Below, piece after piece: positions 26,937 through 35,632 of a DNA stretch of 64,000 bases. The notes under the pieces are model-generated. The model was not told the DNA's origin. It did not search any database and was given only the letters and a program-made list of their open reading frames with translations. Position 1 is the first letter of the stretch. Every line of letters begins with the position of its first letter. Made by a program: the position numbers and the translations under genes. Source of the DNA: Planomonospora parontospora (GTDB lineage Bacteria; Actinomycetota; Actinomycetes; Streptosporangiales; Streptosporangiaceae); the NCBI GenBank assembly GCA_014647935.1, contig BMQD01000003.1, positions 431,523 through 495,522 of the forward strand. Reading direction: 5' to 3'.

Positions 26937-27740
26937 CTACAGCTTGTTGACGATCCCGGCGAGCAGGACCCCCATGCGGGCCGCGGTGGTGCGGCCGACC
27001 TGGAGCACCTCCTCGTGGTTCAGCGGCTTGCCGACCAGGCCCGCCCCCGGGTTGGTGACCAGGGAGATGCCGAGCACCTCGGCACCGGCCTCGCGGGCCG
27101 CGACGGCCTCCAGCACGGTCGACATGCCGACCATGTCGCCGCCGAGGACCCGGCACATCTGGATCTCGGCGGGGGTCTCGTAGGTCGGGCCGCGGAAGGC
27201 GACGTAGACGCCCTCGGTCATGGTGGGCTCGACCCCGCGGACCAGGTCGCGCAGGCGCCGGGAGTAGACCTCGGTGAGGTCGACGAAGGTGGCGCCGGTG
27301 ATCGGGTTGGCGCCGGTCAGGTTGATGTGGTCGCTGATCAGCACCGCCTCGCCGACCTCCTGGGTCTCCGGGCGCAGGCCGCCGGCGGCGTTGGTCAGCA
27401 CGACGGTGCGGGCCCCGGCCCGTACGGCGGTGCGCACGCCGTGCACGACGGGCTCGACGCCCCGGCCCTCGTAGAGGTGGGTGCGGCCGAGGAAGATCAG
27501 CGCGTTCTTGCCCGACTCGGTCCGCACGGCGCGGACCTTGCCCGCGTGGCCGGCCACGGCGGGCGGCGCGAAACCGGGCAGGTCGGTCACCGGGATCTCG
27601 GCGACGGTCTCACCGATCGCGTCGGCGGCCGGGACCCAGCCCGACCCCATCACCAGCGCGACGTCGAAGGACTCGACTCCGGTGGCGCTCCGCAGTGCGG
27701 TCGCGGCGTCCGTGGCGAGTGCATAAGGGTCATTGGTCAC
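26937..27740 (-). CDS. Purine nucleoside phosphorylase
   Basis: 267 residues from GTG 27740 behind a GGTGAG site. Phosphorolyses inosine/guanosine and deoxy forms to the base and (deoxy)ribose-1-phosphate. It is the trimeric PNP type: phosphate-binding GSGWVPAADAIGE, FLGRTHLYEG, base-binding TNAAGGLRPETQEVG, GPTYETPAEIQM and GMSTVLEAVAAREAG are all present. It takes the inosine made by adenosine deaminase; the mutase gene follows on the same strand. Confidence 0.95.
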   Translation of the reverse strand: MTNDPYALATDAATALRSATGVESFDVALVMGSGWVPAADAIGETVAEIPVTDLPGFAPPAVAGHAGKVRAVRTESGKNALIFLGRTHLYEGRGVEPVVHGVRTAVRAGARTVVLTNAAGGLRPETQEVGEAVLISDHINLTGANPITGATFVDLTEVYSRRLRDLVRGVEPTMTEGVYVAFRGPTYETPAEIQMCRVLGGDMVGMSTVLEAVAAREAGAEVLGISLVTNPGAGLVGKPLNHEEVLQVGRTTAARMGVLLAGIVNKL

Positions 27741-27930
27741 CTCACCGAGCGTACTCGCCGGGCCGTCCACGCCATGACTCCGGCGGCCGCGACCCGCCGC
27801 TACGCCTCCGACCTGCCGCCGTGCGTCCGGCCTGCCGAGCATCCGGCCGCGGCCCGCCACCGGTCCCGCCGGCGGGAGGCGTCACCGGTCCCGCGGATGC
27901 GGCCCGCCACCGCCCGCCGCGGACGGGGCG

Positions 27931-28395
27931 TCAGCCGCCGAAGGAGGTGCAGGGGCGGTTGCGCAGCGCCTTGACGTAGTCGTCGGGGGCCCCGGCCTTC
28001 TCCGCGGCGTCGGACAGGATGCCGAGGTAGCGCGCCGAGGGCAGGCCGCCCTCGTAGCCGTCGAGCACGTAGAACCAGGCCACGACCTCGCCGTCCAGGG
28101 TCTGCACGCGCAGCCGTACCTTGTGGTAGAGGCCGCGGGTGGCGCCCTCCCACTGGTCGAGGGAGGTCTCGTCCCATTCGGGGACGTCGTAGAGGACGAC
28201 GAAGACGTGCTCGTCAGGGTCCTCGACGATGGTGGCGAGCGCGCCGTCGAGCGCGCCCTCCCGGCTGAGGTCGTCCCCGCCGAACGTCAGGCGCCAGCCC
28301 TGCAGCCAGCCCGACCCCCGGACGGGGGAGTGCGGGGCCCGCTGGGCCATCTGCTCGGGGTCCATGTTGCTGCCGTAGGCGGCGTAGACAGGCAC
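27931..28395 (-). CDS. Gamma-glutamylcyclotransferase family protein
   Basis: About 154 residues from GTG 28395 (VPVYAAYGSNMDPEQM); a TTG 9 bp upstream is an alternative and neither has a strong ribosome binding site. GGCT-like fold with the substrate loop YGSNM, GWRLTFGGDD, VVLYDVPEWDETSLDQWEG (the acidic DExxLDxxEG motif) and YVLDGYEGG. Family members cyclise gamma-glutamyl amines or amides to 5-oxoproline. The substrate in actinomycetes, which use mycothiol rather than glutathione, is not known. Divergent from the lpdA-like gene. Confidence 0.88.
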   Translation of the reverse strand: MPVYAAYGSNMDPEQMAQRAPHSPVRGSGWLQGWRLTFGGDDLSREGALDGALATIVEDPDEHVFVVLYDVPEWDETSLDQWEGATRGLYHKVRLRVQTLDGEVVAWFYVLDGYEGGLPSARYLGILSDAAEKAGAPDDYVKALRNRPCTSFGG

Positions 28396-28537
28396 GGTGC
28401 CCAAGACTAATCCAAGATCGCCCGCCTGCCCCTCCCGTGATGTCATGTCGTCGATTTCCTCGAAGGGCAAGGGCTTTCCCCGGTTTCCGAGGGGGACCCG
28501 AGCGGTGGTTGGTCCGGGGATGCGGGAGAATGGGGTA

Positions 28538-29932
28538 GTGACAAGGATCGTGATCATCGGTGGCGGACCCGGCGGATACGAGGCGGCACTGGTGGCGGCG
28601 CAGCTGGGCGCGCAGGTCACCGTGGTCGAGCAGGACGGGCCCGGGGGCGCCTGCGTGCTCACCGACTGCGTGCCCTCCAAGACCCTGATCGCGACCTCCG
28701 TGCGCAAGCAGGCGCTGCTCGACGCCGCCGCGCTGGGCGTGCACTACAGCGGGGGCCCAGACGGCGACGTGGGGACCCCGGTGGCCGACATGCCGCTGGT
28801 CAACCTGCGGGTGAAGGAGCTGGCCCGGGCCCAGTCCACCGACATCGCGGCGCGGCTCGCCGCCGAGGGCGTCGAGGTGGTCCAGGCCCCCGGGCGGCTG
28901 GTGGACCCGCAGGTGGTCCGGGCCGGCGACCGGACGATCCGGGCCGACGTGGTCATCGTGGCGACCGGCGCGACCCCGCGCATCCTGCCGACCGCCGAGC
29001 CCGACGGGGAGCGCATCCTCACCTGGCGGCAGATGTACGACCTGGAGGAGCTGCCCGAGCACCTCATCGTGGTCGGCTCCGGCGTCACCGGCGCGGAGTT
29101 CGCCGGCGCCTACCGCTCGCTCGGCTCCGAGGTCACCCTCGTCTCGTCGCGTGACCGGATGATGCCGAACGAGGACGCCGACGCCGCCGAGGTCCTGGAG
29201 GAGGTCTACCGGCGCCGCGGGATGAACGTCATGGGCCGCTCCCGCGCCGAGTCGGTCAAGCGCACGGCAGACGGCGTGGTCGTCACCCTGGAGGACGGCC
29301 GGACCGCCGAGGGCAGCCACTGCCTGATGACGGTCGGCATGGTCCCCAACACCGCCGGGATCGGCCTGGAGGAGGCCGGCGTCACCCTCGACCGGGGCGG
29401 GTTCGTCCAGGTGGACAAGGTCTCCCGCACCTCCGCGCCGGGCGTCTACGCGGCCGGCGACTGCACCGGGGTGCTGATGCTCGCCTCCGTCGCCGCGATG
29501 CAGGGCCGGATCGCCGTCTGGCACGCCCTCGGCGAGGCCGTGCAGCCGCTCCGCCTGGCCACCGTGGCCTCCAACATCTTCACCGACCCCGAGATCGCGG
29601 CGGTCGGCATCACGCAGAAGGCGATCGAGTCCGGGGAGATCCAGGCCAACGTGGTCAAGCTCCCGCTGGCGACCAACGCCCGGGCGAAGATGCAGGGCTT
29701 CCACGACGGCTTCGTGAAGCTGTTCTGCCGCCCCAACACCGGCATCATCCTCGGCGGCGTCGTGGTCGCCCCGCGCGCCTCCGAGCTGATCCTGGCGGTC
29801 TCGGTCGCCGTCCAGCAGCGGCTCACCGTGGACCAGCTCGCGCACACCTTCGCGGTCTACCCCTCGCTGTCCGGGTCCGTCACCGAGGCGGCCCGCCGCC
29901 TGATGCAGCCGATGACCCCCAGCGGCATCTGA
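28538..29932 (+). CDS. lpdA: NAD(P)H-quinone dehydrogenase / flavoprotein disulfide reductase (LpdA-like)
   Basis: 464 residues from GTG 28538; ATG 28520 is an alternative. FAD-binding GGGPGGYEAALVA, redox motif GGACVLTDCVPSKT, NAD(P)-binding GSGVTGAEFAGAYRSLG, second FAD motif GVYAAGDCTG and the C-terminal dimer domain. By overall sequence it belongs with M. tuberculosis Rv3303c (LpdA), which acts as a quinone reductase rather than a lipoamide dehydrogenase. Unlike that enzyme, as I recall it, both cysteines of the CxxxxC pair are present here. It is the last gene of the conserved salvage block before the carbohydrate region. Confidence 0.9.
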   Translation: MTRIVIIGGGPGGYEAALVAAQLGAQVTVVEQDGPGGACVLTDCVPSKTLIATSVRKQALLDAAALGVHYSGGPDGDVGTPVADMPLVNLRVKELARAQSTDIAARLAAEGVEVVQAPGRLVDPQVVRAGDRTIRADVVIVATGATPRILPTAEPDGERILTWRQMYDLEELPEHLIVVGSGVTGAEFAGAYRSLGSEVTLVSSRDRMMPNEDADAAEVLEEVYRRRGMNVMGRSRAESVKRTADGVVVTLEDGRTAEGSHCLMTVGMVPNTAGIGLEEAGVTLDRGGFVQVDKVSRTSAPGVYAAGDCTGVLMLASVAAMQGRIAVWHALGEAVQPLRLATVASNIFTDPEIAAVGITQKAIESGEIQANVVKLPLATNARAKMQGFHDGFVKLFCRPNTGIILGGVVVAPRASELILAVSVAVQQRLTVDQLAHTFAVYPSLSGSVTEAARRLMQPMTPSGI

Positions 29933-29960
29933 CCGGGGTCCGGCGCGGACCCGGCTCGCG

Positions 29961-29990
29961 ACCTGACCTGACCTGACCGGACCTGACCGG
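29961..29990. repeat. ACCTG/ACCGG short tandem repeat
   Basis: Six 5-bp units (ACCTG ACCTG ACCTG ACCGG ACCTG ACCGG) in the gap between convergent lpdA and the pentapeptide-repeat gene. The rest of that gap is GC-rich with an imperfect GGTCGG/CCGACC stem that may terminate both genes. Confidence 0.8.
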
Positions 29991-30059
29991 CCCTGGTCGG
30001 GCCGGGTCGGGGCGGCCGGCCCCCGCCGACCGCGTACCCGGCCGCACGGGACGGGACGG

Positions 30060-31370
30060 CTAGCGCACGCGGCCGCGGAGCCGCCCCAAGGCGTTCCGGC
30101 CGTCCTGCACGGCCCGCGCCACGAGGTGCAGGTCCTGCTCCCGCCTGGCCATGACCAGGGCGTTCTTCGCGGCCTCGTAGGCGTCCAGGGCCTGCCGCCA
30201 GTCATGGTCGGCGGTCATCCCGCCGCGCCCGCTGATCTGGAACTCGTAGTCGAGCCGGTCGATCTCCTCGCCGAGCCGGGTGATGTCCTCCTCCGCGCCC
30301 CGGCGCATGAGGGTGAAGCGGGCGTTGCGCCTGGTCCGCCGTTGCGCGCTGACGCCCCAGGCCACCACGGTGACCGCCAGGCCCACCGCGCTGAGCACCA
30401 CCATGACGAGGCCCACGGAGATCCCGCCGCCCTGGTCCGGCGCCGCGGCCGTGGACGGCTCGTCCTCCGGCGTCTCGCCGCCCAGGGAGAGCGAGGTGGG
30501 GAAGGAGGTCGGCAGGCCGGCCAGGCCGGTGGGGGTGCCCTTGGCGCCCTCGAGGTTCGCGTCGTCGGCCATGGTGAAGGACGCCTTCTCGACCGTCGCG
30601 CCGGTGAAGTCGGCCCCGGCGAGCTCGGCCATGGTGAACTCGGCCTCGGTCAGGTCGGCGTCGACGAAGACGGCGTTGCGCAGGTTGGCCTGGGTCAGCG
30701 GGGCCTCCCGGAGCTTGGCCCGGGTGAAGTCGGCCTTGCGGGCCTTGAGCTGGCCGGGCGTGCTCTCGGTGAGGTCGGCGCCGACGAGCTTGGCGCTGGT
30801 GAACTCCACCTGGGTCAGCTCGGCCCGGGTCAGCTTCGCCCCGGACAGGTCCGCGTAGGGGAACTCGGCCTGCCCCGCCTCGGCGTCCACGAGGATCGCG
30901 CCGCGCAGGTCGGCGTGGTCGGCCCTGACCTGGCCCAGGTCGGCCTCGGTGAGGTTCGCGCCGCGCAGGTCGGCGTACTTCAGCGTCGCCTGGGTGAGGT
31001 TGGCCTCCTTGAGCGAGGCGTCACGCAGGATCGCCCCGGTCAGGTCCTTCTGCGTCAGCTGCTGGCCGTCCAGCTTGGCGCCGGTCAGGTCGGCGCAGCG
31101 CAGGCTGGAGGGGAGCTGGGCGCCCCCGGTGAAGTCCCGGCCGCGCAGGTTCGCGCGCTGACCGGGCCGGCACGGACCGGCCGAGGCCGCTTCGGCCGAG
31201 CCCCGTCCGGCCGGGGCCCACCCGGCAGGAAGCGGCCGCGCCGGGGTCCCGGCCGAGGCGCGGGCCTGGCCCTGGACGGGCGCGGCGGGCGCGGCGTGGG
31301 CGGGCGGGGTCGCGAACCCCGGCGCCGCGACGATCGCGGCGGTGAGCGCCAGGGAGATGGAACGACGCAC
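30060..31370 (-). CDS. Secreted/membrane pentapeptide-repeat protein
   Basis: 436 residues from GTG 31370 with a strong AAGGAGG site. Signal peptide (about residues 1-27), then about 35 tandem pentapeptide repeats of A(D/N)LxG/A type (residues about 75-270, e.g. ADLTGAKLDG, ANLTEADLGQ, AELAGADFTG), which fold as a right-handed quadrilateral beta-helix. One membrane helix follows (GLVMVVLSAVGLAVTVVAW), then a cytoplasmic helical domain of about 90 residues. The last domain resembles that of the protein at 61730-63127. Pentapeptide proteins can mimic DNA, but this one faces outward and more likely has a binding or scaffold role. Confidence 0.88.
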   Translation of the reverse strand: MRRSISLALTAAIVAAPGFATPPAHAAPAAPVQGQARASAGTPARPLPAGWAPAGRGSAEAASAGPCRPGQRANLRGRDFTGGAQLPSSLRCADLTGAKLDGQQLTQKDLTGAILRDASLKEANLTQATLKYADLRGANLTEADLGQVRADHADLRGAILVDAEAGQAEFPYADLSGAKLTRAELTQVEFTSAKLVGADLTESTPGQLKARKADFTRAKLREAPLTQANLRNAVFVDADLTEAEFTMAELAGADFTGATVEKASFTMADDANLEGAKGTPTGLAGLPTSFPTSLSLGGETPEDEPSTAAAPDQGGGISVGLVMVVLSAVGLAVTVVAWGVSAQRRTRRNARFTLMRRGAEEDITRLGEEIDRLDYEFQISGRGGMTADHDWRQALDAYEAAKNALVMARREQDLHLVARAVQDGRNALGRLRGRVR

Positions 31371-31461
31371 GGGTGCCTCCTTCGACTACGGCCCCGAGCG
31401 TGCCAGCGGCCCATTGCAGTCCGCTGGACACCCGCTTGATCCCCGGTGGCCGCGCCCCGCC

Positions 31462-33318
31462 TCAGCGAGGCACCCGGACCACCGCGTACCCTCCCGGGGG
31501 CAGCAGCAGGTTACCGGGAACCGCCTGCTCCCGGTCGCCGTGGTTGACGGAGAAGACCCAGTCGCCGCGCCGTACCGACTCGATGGGGGCTTCGGGGCCG
31601 AGGTCGAGCAGGCGGGCGTAGGAGTCGTCGTCCAGCCGGGTGGAGACGTAGACGGCCCGGTCGCGGCGGGTGACCGCGGGGGTGCCGTCCGGGTAGCGGG
31701 CCAGGGCCTCGGCCCCGGCCAGGTGGACGTGCTCGGTCCACAGGGTCGCGGTGGCGCCGTCGTCCAGCGTCACCGGGCCGGCGACCGGCAGGAACTCCTC
31801 GACCCGGACGCCGAGCAGGTCGCGCAGCGCCCCGGGGTAGCCGCCGGTCCGGACGCGGGCGTGCTCGTCGGCGATCCCGCTGAGGAAGGAGACCACCAGG
31901 CGGCCGCCGCCGGCGGCGTACCGGCGCAGGTTGTCGGCGTCGTCGTCGGAGAGCAGGTACAGACTCGGGGCGATCACCAGCTCGTAGGCCGACAGGTCCG
32001 CGGACGGGTGGGCGAAGTCGGCGGTGACGCCGTGCCGGTAGAGCACCCGGTGCGCCTGCCGTACGGCCTCCAGGTAGCCGGTCCCGGTGGACGGGAGGCC
32101 CGGGAACTGCAGCGCCCAGCCCGACTCGGGGTCCCACAGGATCGCGGCGGACGCCTCGACCGGCGCCTCGCAGGCCTCGGCGAGGGCGGGCAGGAGCGCG
32201 CCGAGGTCGCGGATCTCGCGGAAGATCCGCGAGTCCGGCCCGGAGTGCGGGACCATCCCGCCGTGCCAGAGCTCGGCCCCGCCGCGCGAGGCCCGCCACT
32301 GGAAGAACATCGCCCCGCGCGAGCCCCGCGCGATGTGCGACAGGCTCAGCCGGGTGATCTCGCCGGGGCGCTTGGCGGCCATGCGGGGGCCGGTGTAGGT
32401 CACCACGGCCTGCTCCATCAGCAGCCACGGCCGCCCGCCCGCCCAGCCGCGCGCCAGGTCGGCGGCGAACGCGGTCTCCTCCGGGGGGTTCTCCGCCGGG
32501 TAGTGGTCGATCGCGACCAGGTCCACCTCCTTGGCCCAGTCCCACTGGTTCACCGGGACCCAGTCGCCGAAGACGAAGTTCGTGGTGACCGGGACGTCCG
32601 GGGTGAGCTCGCGCAGGACCGCCTTCTGCTCGCGGAAATGGGTGAGCATCTCGTCGGACAGGAAGCGGCGGAAGTCCAGGACCTGGGCGGGGTTGGGCAG
32701 GTACTGGGTGGCGCGGGGCGGCATGACCTGCTCCCACGCCGAGTAGTGCTGGCTCCAGAACGAGGTGGTCCAGGCGTCGTTCAGCGCCTCCAGCGAGCCG
32801 TGCCGGGCGCGCAGCCAGGCCCGGAAGGCGGCGGCGGCGTGGTCGCAGTGGCAGCCCGTGCCGTACTCGTTGTGCACGTGCCACATGGCCAGCGCCGGGT
32901 GGCCGGCGTAGCGCCCGGCGAGCGCGCGGGCGATGCGGACCGAGGCCTCGCGGTAGGCGGGGGCGGCCACGCAGTAGGTGTCGCGGCTGCCGTGGGTGAG
33001 CCGGACGCCGTCGGCGGTGACGGCCAGCGCGTCGGGGTGGGCCAGGGAGAACCAGGGCGGCGGGGAGGCGGTCGGGGTGGCCAGGTTCACCCGGATCCCG
33101 CCCTCGTGGAGCAGGTCGAGCACCCGGTCCAGCCAGCCGAAGTCGTAGGCCCCCTCGGCGGGTTCGAGGCGCGACCAGGAGAACACCCCGACGCTGACCA
33201 GGTTGACCCCGGCCTGCCGCATCAGGGCGACGTCCTCCTCCCAGACCTTCTCCGGCCACTGCTCGGGGTTGTAGTCCCCGCCGTAGCACAGGCCTTCCAG
33301 CCCTTTCGGCCAGTTCAC
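31462..33318 (-). CDS. GH42 beta-galactosidase
   Basis: 618 residues, no signal peptide, so intracellular. Removes terminal beta-galactose. GH42 signatures: YGGDYNPEQWPEKVWEED at the N terminus, LATPTASPPPWF, acid/base Glu in WHVHNEYG, a cysteine pair next to it (GCHCDH) in the region used for zinc in many GH42 enzymes, and nucleophile Glu in LLMEQAVV. The GTG start at 33318 has an AAAGGA site. It is divergent from the GH95 gene over a 40-bp gap almost filled by a candidate ROK operator. In this context it probably trims Gal from imported xyloglucan or related oligosaccharides. Confidence 0.93.
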   Translation of the reverse strand: MNWPKGLEGLCYGGDYNPEQWPEKVWEEDVALMRQAGVNLVSVGVFSWSRLEPAEGAYDFGWLDRVLDLLHEGGIRVNLATPTASPPPWFSLAHPDALAVTADGVRLTHGSRDTYCVAAPAYREASVRIARALAGRYAGHPALAMWHVHNEYGTGCHCDHAAAAFRAWLRARHGSLEALNDAWTTSFWSQHYSAWEQVMPPRATQYLPNPAQVLDFRRFLSDEMLTHFREQKAVLRELTPDVPVTTNFVFGDWVPVNQWDWAKEVDLVAIDHYPAENPPEETAFAADLARGWAGGRPWLLMEQAVVTYTGPRMAAKRPGEITRLSLSHIARGSRGAMFFQWRASRGGAELWHGGMVPHSGPDSRIFREIRDLGALLPALAEACEAPVEASAAILWDPESGWALQFPGLPSTGTGYLEAVRQAHRVLYRHGVTADFAHPSADLSAYELVIAPSLYLLSDDDADNLRRYAAGGGRLVVSFLSGIADEHARVRTGGYPGALRDLLGVRVEEFLPVAGPVTLDDGATATLWTEHVHLAGAEALARYPDGTPAVTRRDRAVYVSTRLDDDSYARLLDLGPEAPIESVRRGDWVFSVNHGDREQAVPGNLLLPPGGYAVVRVPR

Positions 33319-33327
33319 TCTGGATCC

Positions 33328-33355
33328 TTTGTTCGTACAGAAACTAAACTAATTA
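33328..33355. promoter_or_regulatory. Candidate ROK-type operator, site A (GH42/GH95 divergent promoter)
   Basis: 28-bp site with TTTGTT at 33328-33333 and AACTAA at 33347-33352, spacing 13 (TTTGTT vs TTAGTT as inverted half-sites). The same pattern occurs at 35573-35600 and 53413-53440. It fills nearly the entire 40-bp space between the GH42 and GH95 start codons, so a bound regulator would block both promoters. Confidence 0.7.
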
Positions 33356-33358
33356 TCC

Positions 33359-35617
33359 ATGGATCATGGAGTCGTCTCAAGTGCCGCGACCGGAGACTGG
33401 GAGCGGGCGCTGATCACCGGCAACGGCCGCCAGGGCGCCCTGGTGTACGGGGAGCCGGGGGAGTTCCGGGTGACCCTCTCCCACGAACGCCTCTTCCTCC
33501 CCGTCACCGAGCCCCTGCCGCCGCCGCACACCGCCCGCGTCCTGTCCGAGCTGCACGCCCTGCTGTACGGCGGGCGCGCCCGCGAGGCGGCCGAGCGGGT
33601 CGCCGGCCTCGCGGCCGAGGAGCACCCCGGCTACGCGGAGACCCGCTGGATCGACCCCCTGGTCCCCGCCGCCACCCTGGCCTTCTCCACGCGCGCGCCC
33701 GGCGGCGTCCGGCGGACCTGCGACTTCACGACCGGGCTGGTGACGCAGGAGCACGGCCCGGCCCGGCAGGAGGTGTTCGCCTCCCGCCCCGCCGACGTGG
33801 TGGCGGTCCGCCTCTCCGGGGCCGGAGGGCTGCTCCGGCTGCTGCCGCCGGACGGCGAGCCGCCGGTCCCGGTCCGGTTCACCTCGGAGACGGCTCCGGG
33901 CCGCCTGGTCCTCCGCGCGGACCTGCCCGAGTGCCGGCCCGGCGCGATGACGGGCTACACCGTCGAGTGCCGGGTCGACGGGGAGGCGGAGGCGCTCCCC
34001 GACGGGCTGGCGGTCCGGGGCGAGGCGCTCGTGCTGGTGCGCACCGTCGTGCACGGGGTCGGGCGGGCGGGCGGCGAGCCGTGCCCGCTGGACGGGCTGC
34101 CCGCCGACTTCGGGCGGCTGCTGGACGAGCACGCGGCCGTGCACGGAGGGCTGCTGGCCCGGTCGGAGGTCCGGCTGCCGGACGGCGGGCCGGTCGAGCG
34201 GCTGTTCACCGCCGGGCGGTACGCGGTGATCTCCAGCTCGGGCGAGCTCCCGCCGACCCTGCAGGGGGTGTGGACCGGGACCTACGACCCGCCGTGGCGC
34301 AGCGGCTTCACCCTGGACGGGAACCTGGCCTCGGCGGTGGCCGCCCTGCCCTGCACCGGGACCCCGGAGCTCATGCTCCCAGTCTTCGACCTGGCCGACG
34401 CGATGATGGACGACTTCCGGCAGAACGCGCGCAGGCTGTACGGCTGCCGGGGGATCCTGGTCCCGGCGCACCTGTCCACGCACGGCCTGCACAACCACTT
34501 CGGGCCGGTCTGGTGCCTGACCTTCTGGACGGCCGGCGCGGGCTGGCTGGCCCGGCTCTACCACGACCACTACGCGCACACCGGCGACCTGGCCTTCCTG
34601 CGCGAGCGGGCGCTGCCGTTCATGACCGAGGCGGCCCTGTTCTACGAGGACTTCCTGGACGGGGGCGGCGACTTCGTCCCGTCCTACTCGCCGGAGAACA
34701 CCCCGGCGGGGGGCGACTCGCAGGCGTGCGTCAACGCGACCATGGACGTCGCGGTCGTCCGGGACCTGCTGCGCAACCTCGTCCGCGCGTGCGAGCTCCT
34801 GGGGCTCGATCCGGCCCGGTGGTGGCGGCTGCTGGAACGCCTCCCGGTGTACCGGATCGCGCCGACCGGGGAACTGGCCGAATGGATCGGACCGCGGCAC
34901 CTCACGGACGGCGCTCCGGCGGGCGGCGCCGCGGGTGGGCGCGCGGACGGCGGTTCCCCGGACGGGACGGGCGGAGGCGGGGGCGGGGCACTTCCGGCGG
35001 ACAACCACGCGCACCGGCACGCCTCGCACCTCTACCCGCTCTGGTACGAGCGGGACCCCGCCTTCGACGACCCCCGGCTGGCGGCGGCCGCGGAGCTGGC
35101 GGTCCGGCGGAGGCTGGAGTGGTGGCGCGGCGAGGGCAGCGACGAGATGGCGTTCGGGCTGGTCCAGCTGGGGCTCGCGGCGGCCTCGCTGGGCCTGGCC
35201 GAGGAGGCGCACGAGACGCTCACGCTGCTGGCCGCCCGCTACTGGCGCGAGGAGAACCTGGTCTCCACCCACAACCGGGACGCGATCTTCAACGTGGACG
35301 TCTGCGGCGGGCTGCCCGCGCTGGTCGCGGCCATGCTGGTGCGCTCCTCGCTGCCCGGCGCCGGGTACGGGCGGGTGGACCTGCTGCCCGCGCTCCCGGA
35401 GGCCTGGCCGCGGGGCGAGGCGCGCGGGCTGGTGGTGCGGGGCGGCACGGTCGAGCGGCTGACCTGGAAGCCCGGCCGGGTGGAGGCGGTGGTGCGGGCC
35501 TGGGCTCCGCTCCTGGTCACCTGCGGCATCCAGAGCGCGAGGGTGCTGCCGGGGGAGGCGCTGCCATTGACGTTTGTTGGTTTGGACGCAAAACTAATTC
35601 AGCAACTGGAAGCCTGA
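33359..35617 (+). CDS. GH95 family alpha-L-fucosidase (variant)
   Basis: 752 residues, no signal peptide. The GH95 plan is visible: N-terminal beta-sandwich (ALITGNGRQGALVYG ... LSHERLFLP), linker, (alpha/alpha)6 catalytic domain with LPPTLQGVWTGTYDPPW, and a C-terminal sheet. The catalytic Glu in SYSPEN is E446 and the Asp in NVD is D647. The catalytic NxN of characterised 1,2-alpha-L-fucosidases reads D320-G321-N322, a notable change. An insert at about 520-545 is Gly/Ala-rich. ATG 33359 has no ribosome binding site and may be leaderless. GH95 enzymes remove alpha-1,2-fucose (some alpha-L-galactose), for example from xyloglucan. Confidence 0.87.
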   Translation: MDHGVVSSAATGDWERALITGNGRQGALVYGEPGEFRVTLSHERLFLPVTEPLPPPHTARVLSELHALLYGGRAREAAERVAGLAAEEHPGYAETRWIDPLVPAATLAFSTRAPGGVRRTCDFTTGLVTQEHGPARQEVFASRPADVVAVRLSGAGGLLRLLPPDGEPPVPVRFTSETAPGRLVLRADLPECRPGAMTGYTVECRVDGEAEALPDGLAVRGEALVLVRTVVHGVGRAGGEPCPLDGLPADFGRLLDEHAAVHGGLLARSEVRLPDGGPVERLFTAGRYAVISSSGELPPTLQGVWTGTYDPPWRSGFTLDGNLASAVAALPCTGTPELMLPVFDLADAMMDDFRQNARRLYGCRGILVPAHLSTHGLHNHFGPVWCLTFWTAGAGWLARLYHDHYAHTGDLAFLRERALPFMTEAALFYEDFLDGGGDFVPSYSPENTPAGGDSQACVNATMDVAVVRDLLRNLVRACELLGLDPARWWRLLERLPVYRIAPTGELAEWIGPRHLTDGAPAGGAAGGRADGGSPDGTGGGGGGALPADNHAHRHASHLYPLWYERDPAFDDPRLAAAAELAVRRRLEWWRGEGSDEMAFGLVQLGLAAASLGLAEEAHETLTLLAARYWREENLVSTHNRDAIFNVDVCGGLPALVAAMLVRSSLPGAGYGRVDLLPALPEAWPRGEARGLVVRGGTVERLTWKPGRVEAVVRAWAPLLVTCGIQSARVLPGEALPLTFVGLDAKLIQQLEA
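35573..35600. promoter_or_regulatory. Candidate ROK-type operator, site B (upstream of GH31 gene)
   Basis: Second copy of the 28-bp pattern: TTTGTT 35573-35578, 13-nt spacer, AACTAA 35592-35597. It lies inside the last codons of the GH95 gene, 32 bp before the GH31 start, so the codons VGLDAKL double as an operator. It suggests the GH31-transporter-GH3 genes have their own regulated promoter. Confidence 0.65.
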
Positions 35618-35632
35618 AGCGCTGGAGCCCCC

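Noticed and set aside
28538-29932. Lipoamide dehydrogenase of a 2-oxoacid dehydrogenase complex
   Set aside because: Although the CxxxxC pair is present, the surrounding sequence (ACVLTDCVPSKTLIA) and gene context match the Rv3303c quinone-reductase group, and no E1/E2 genes are near.
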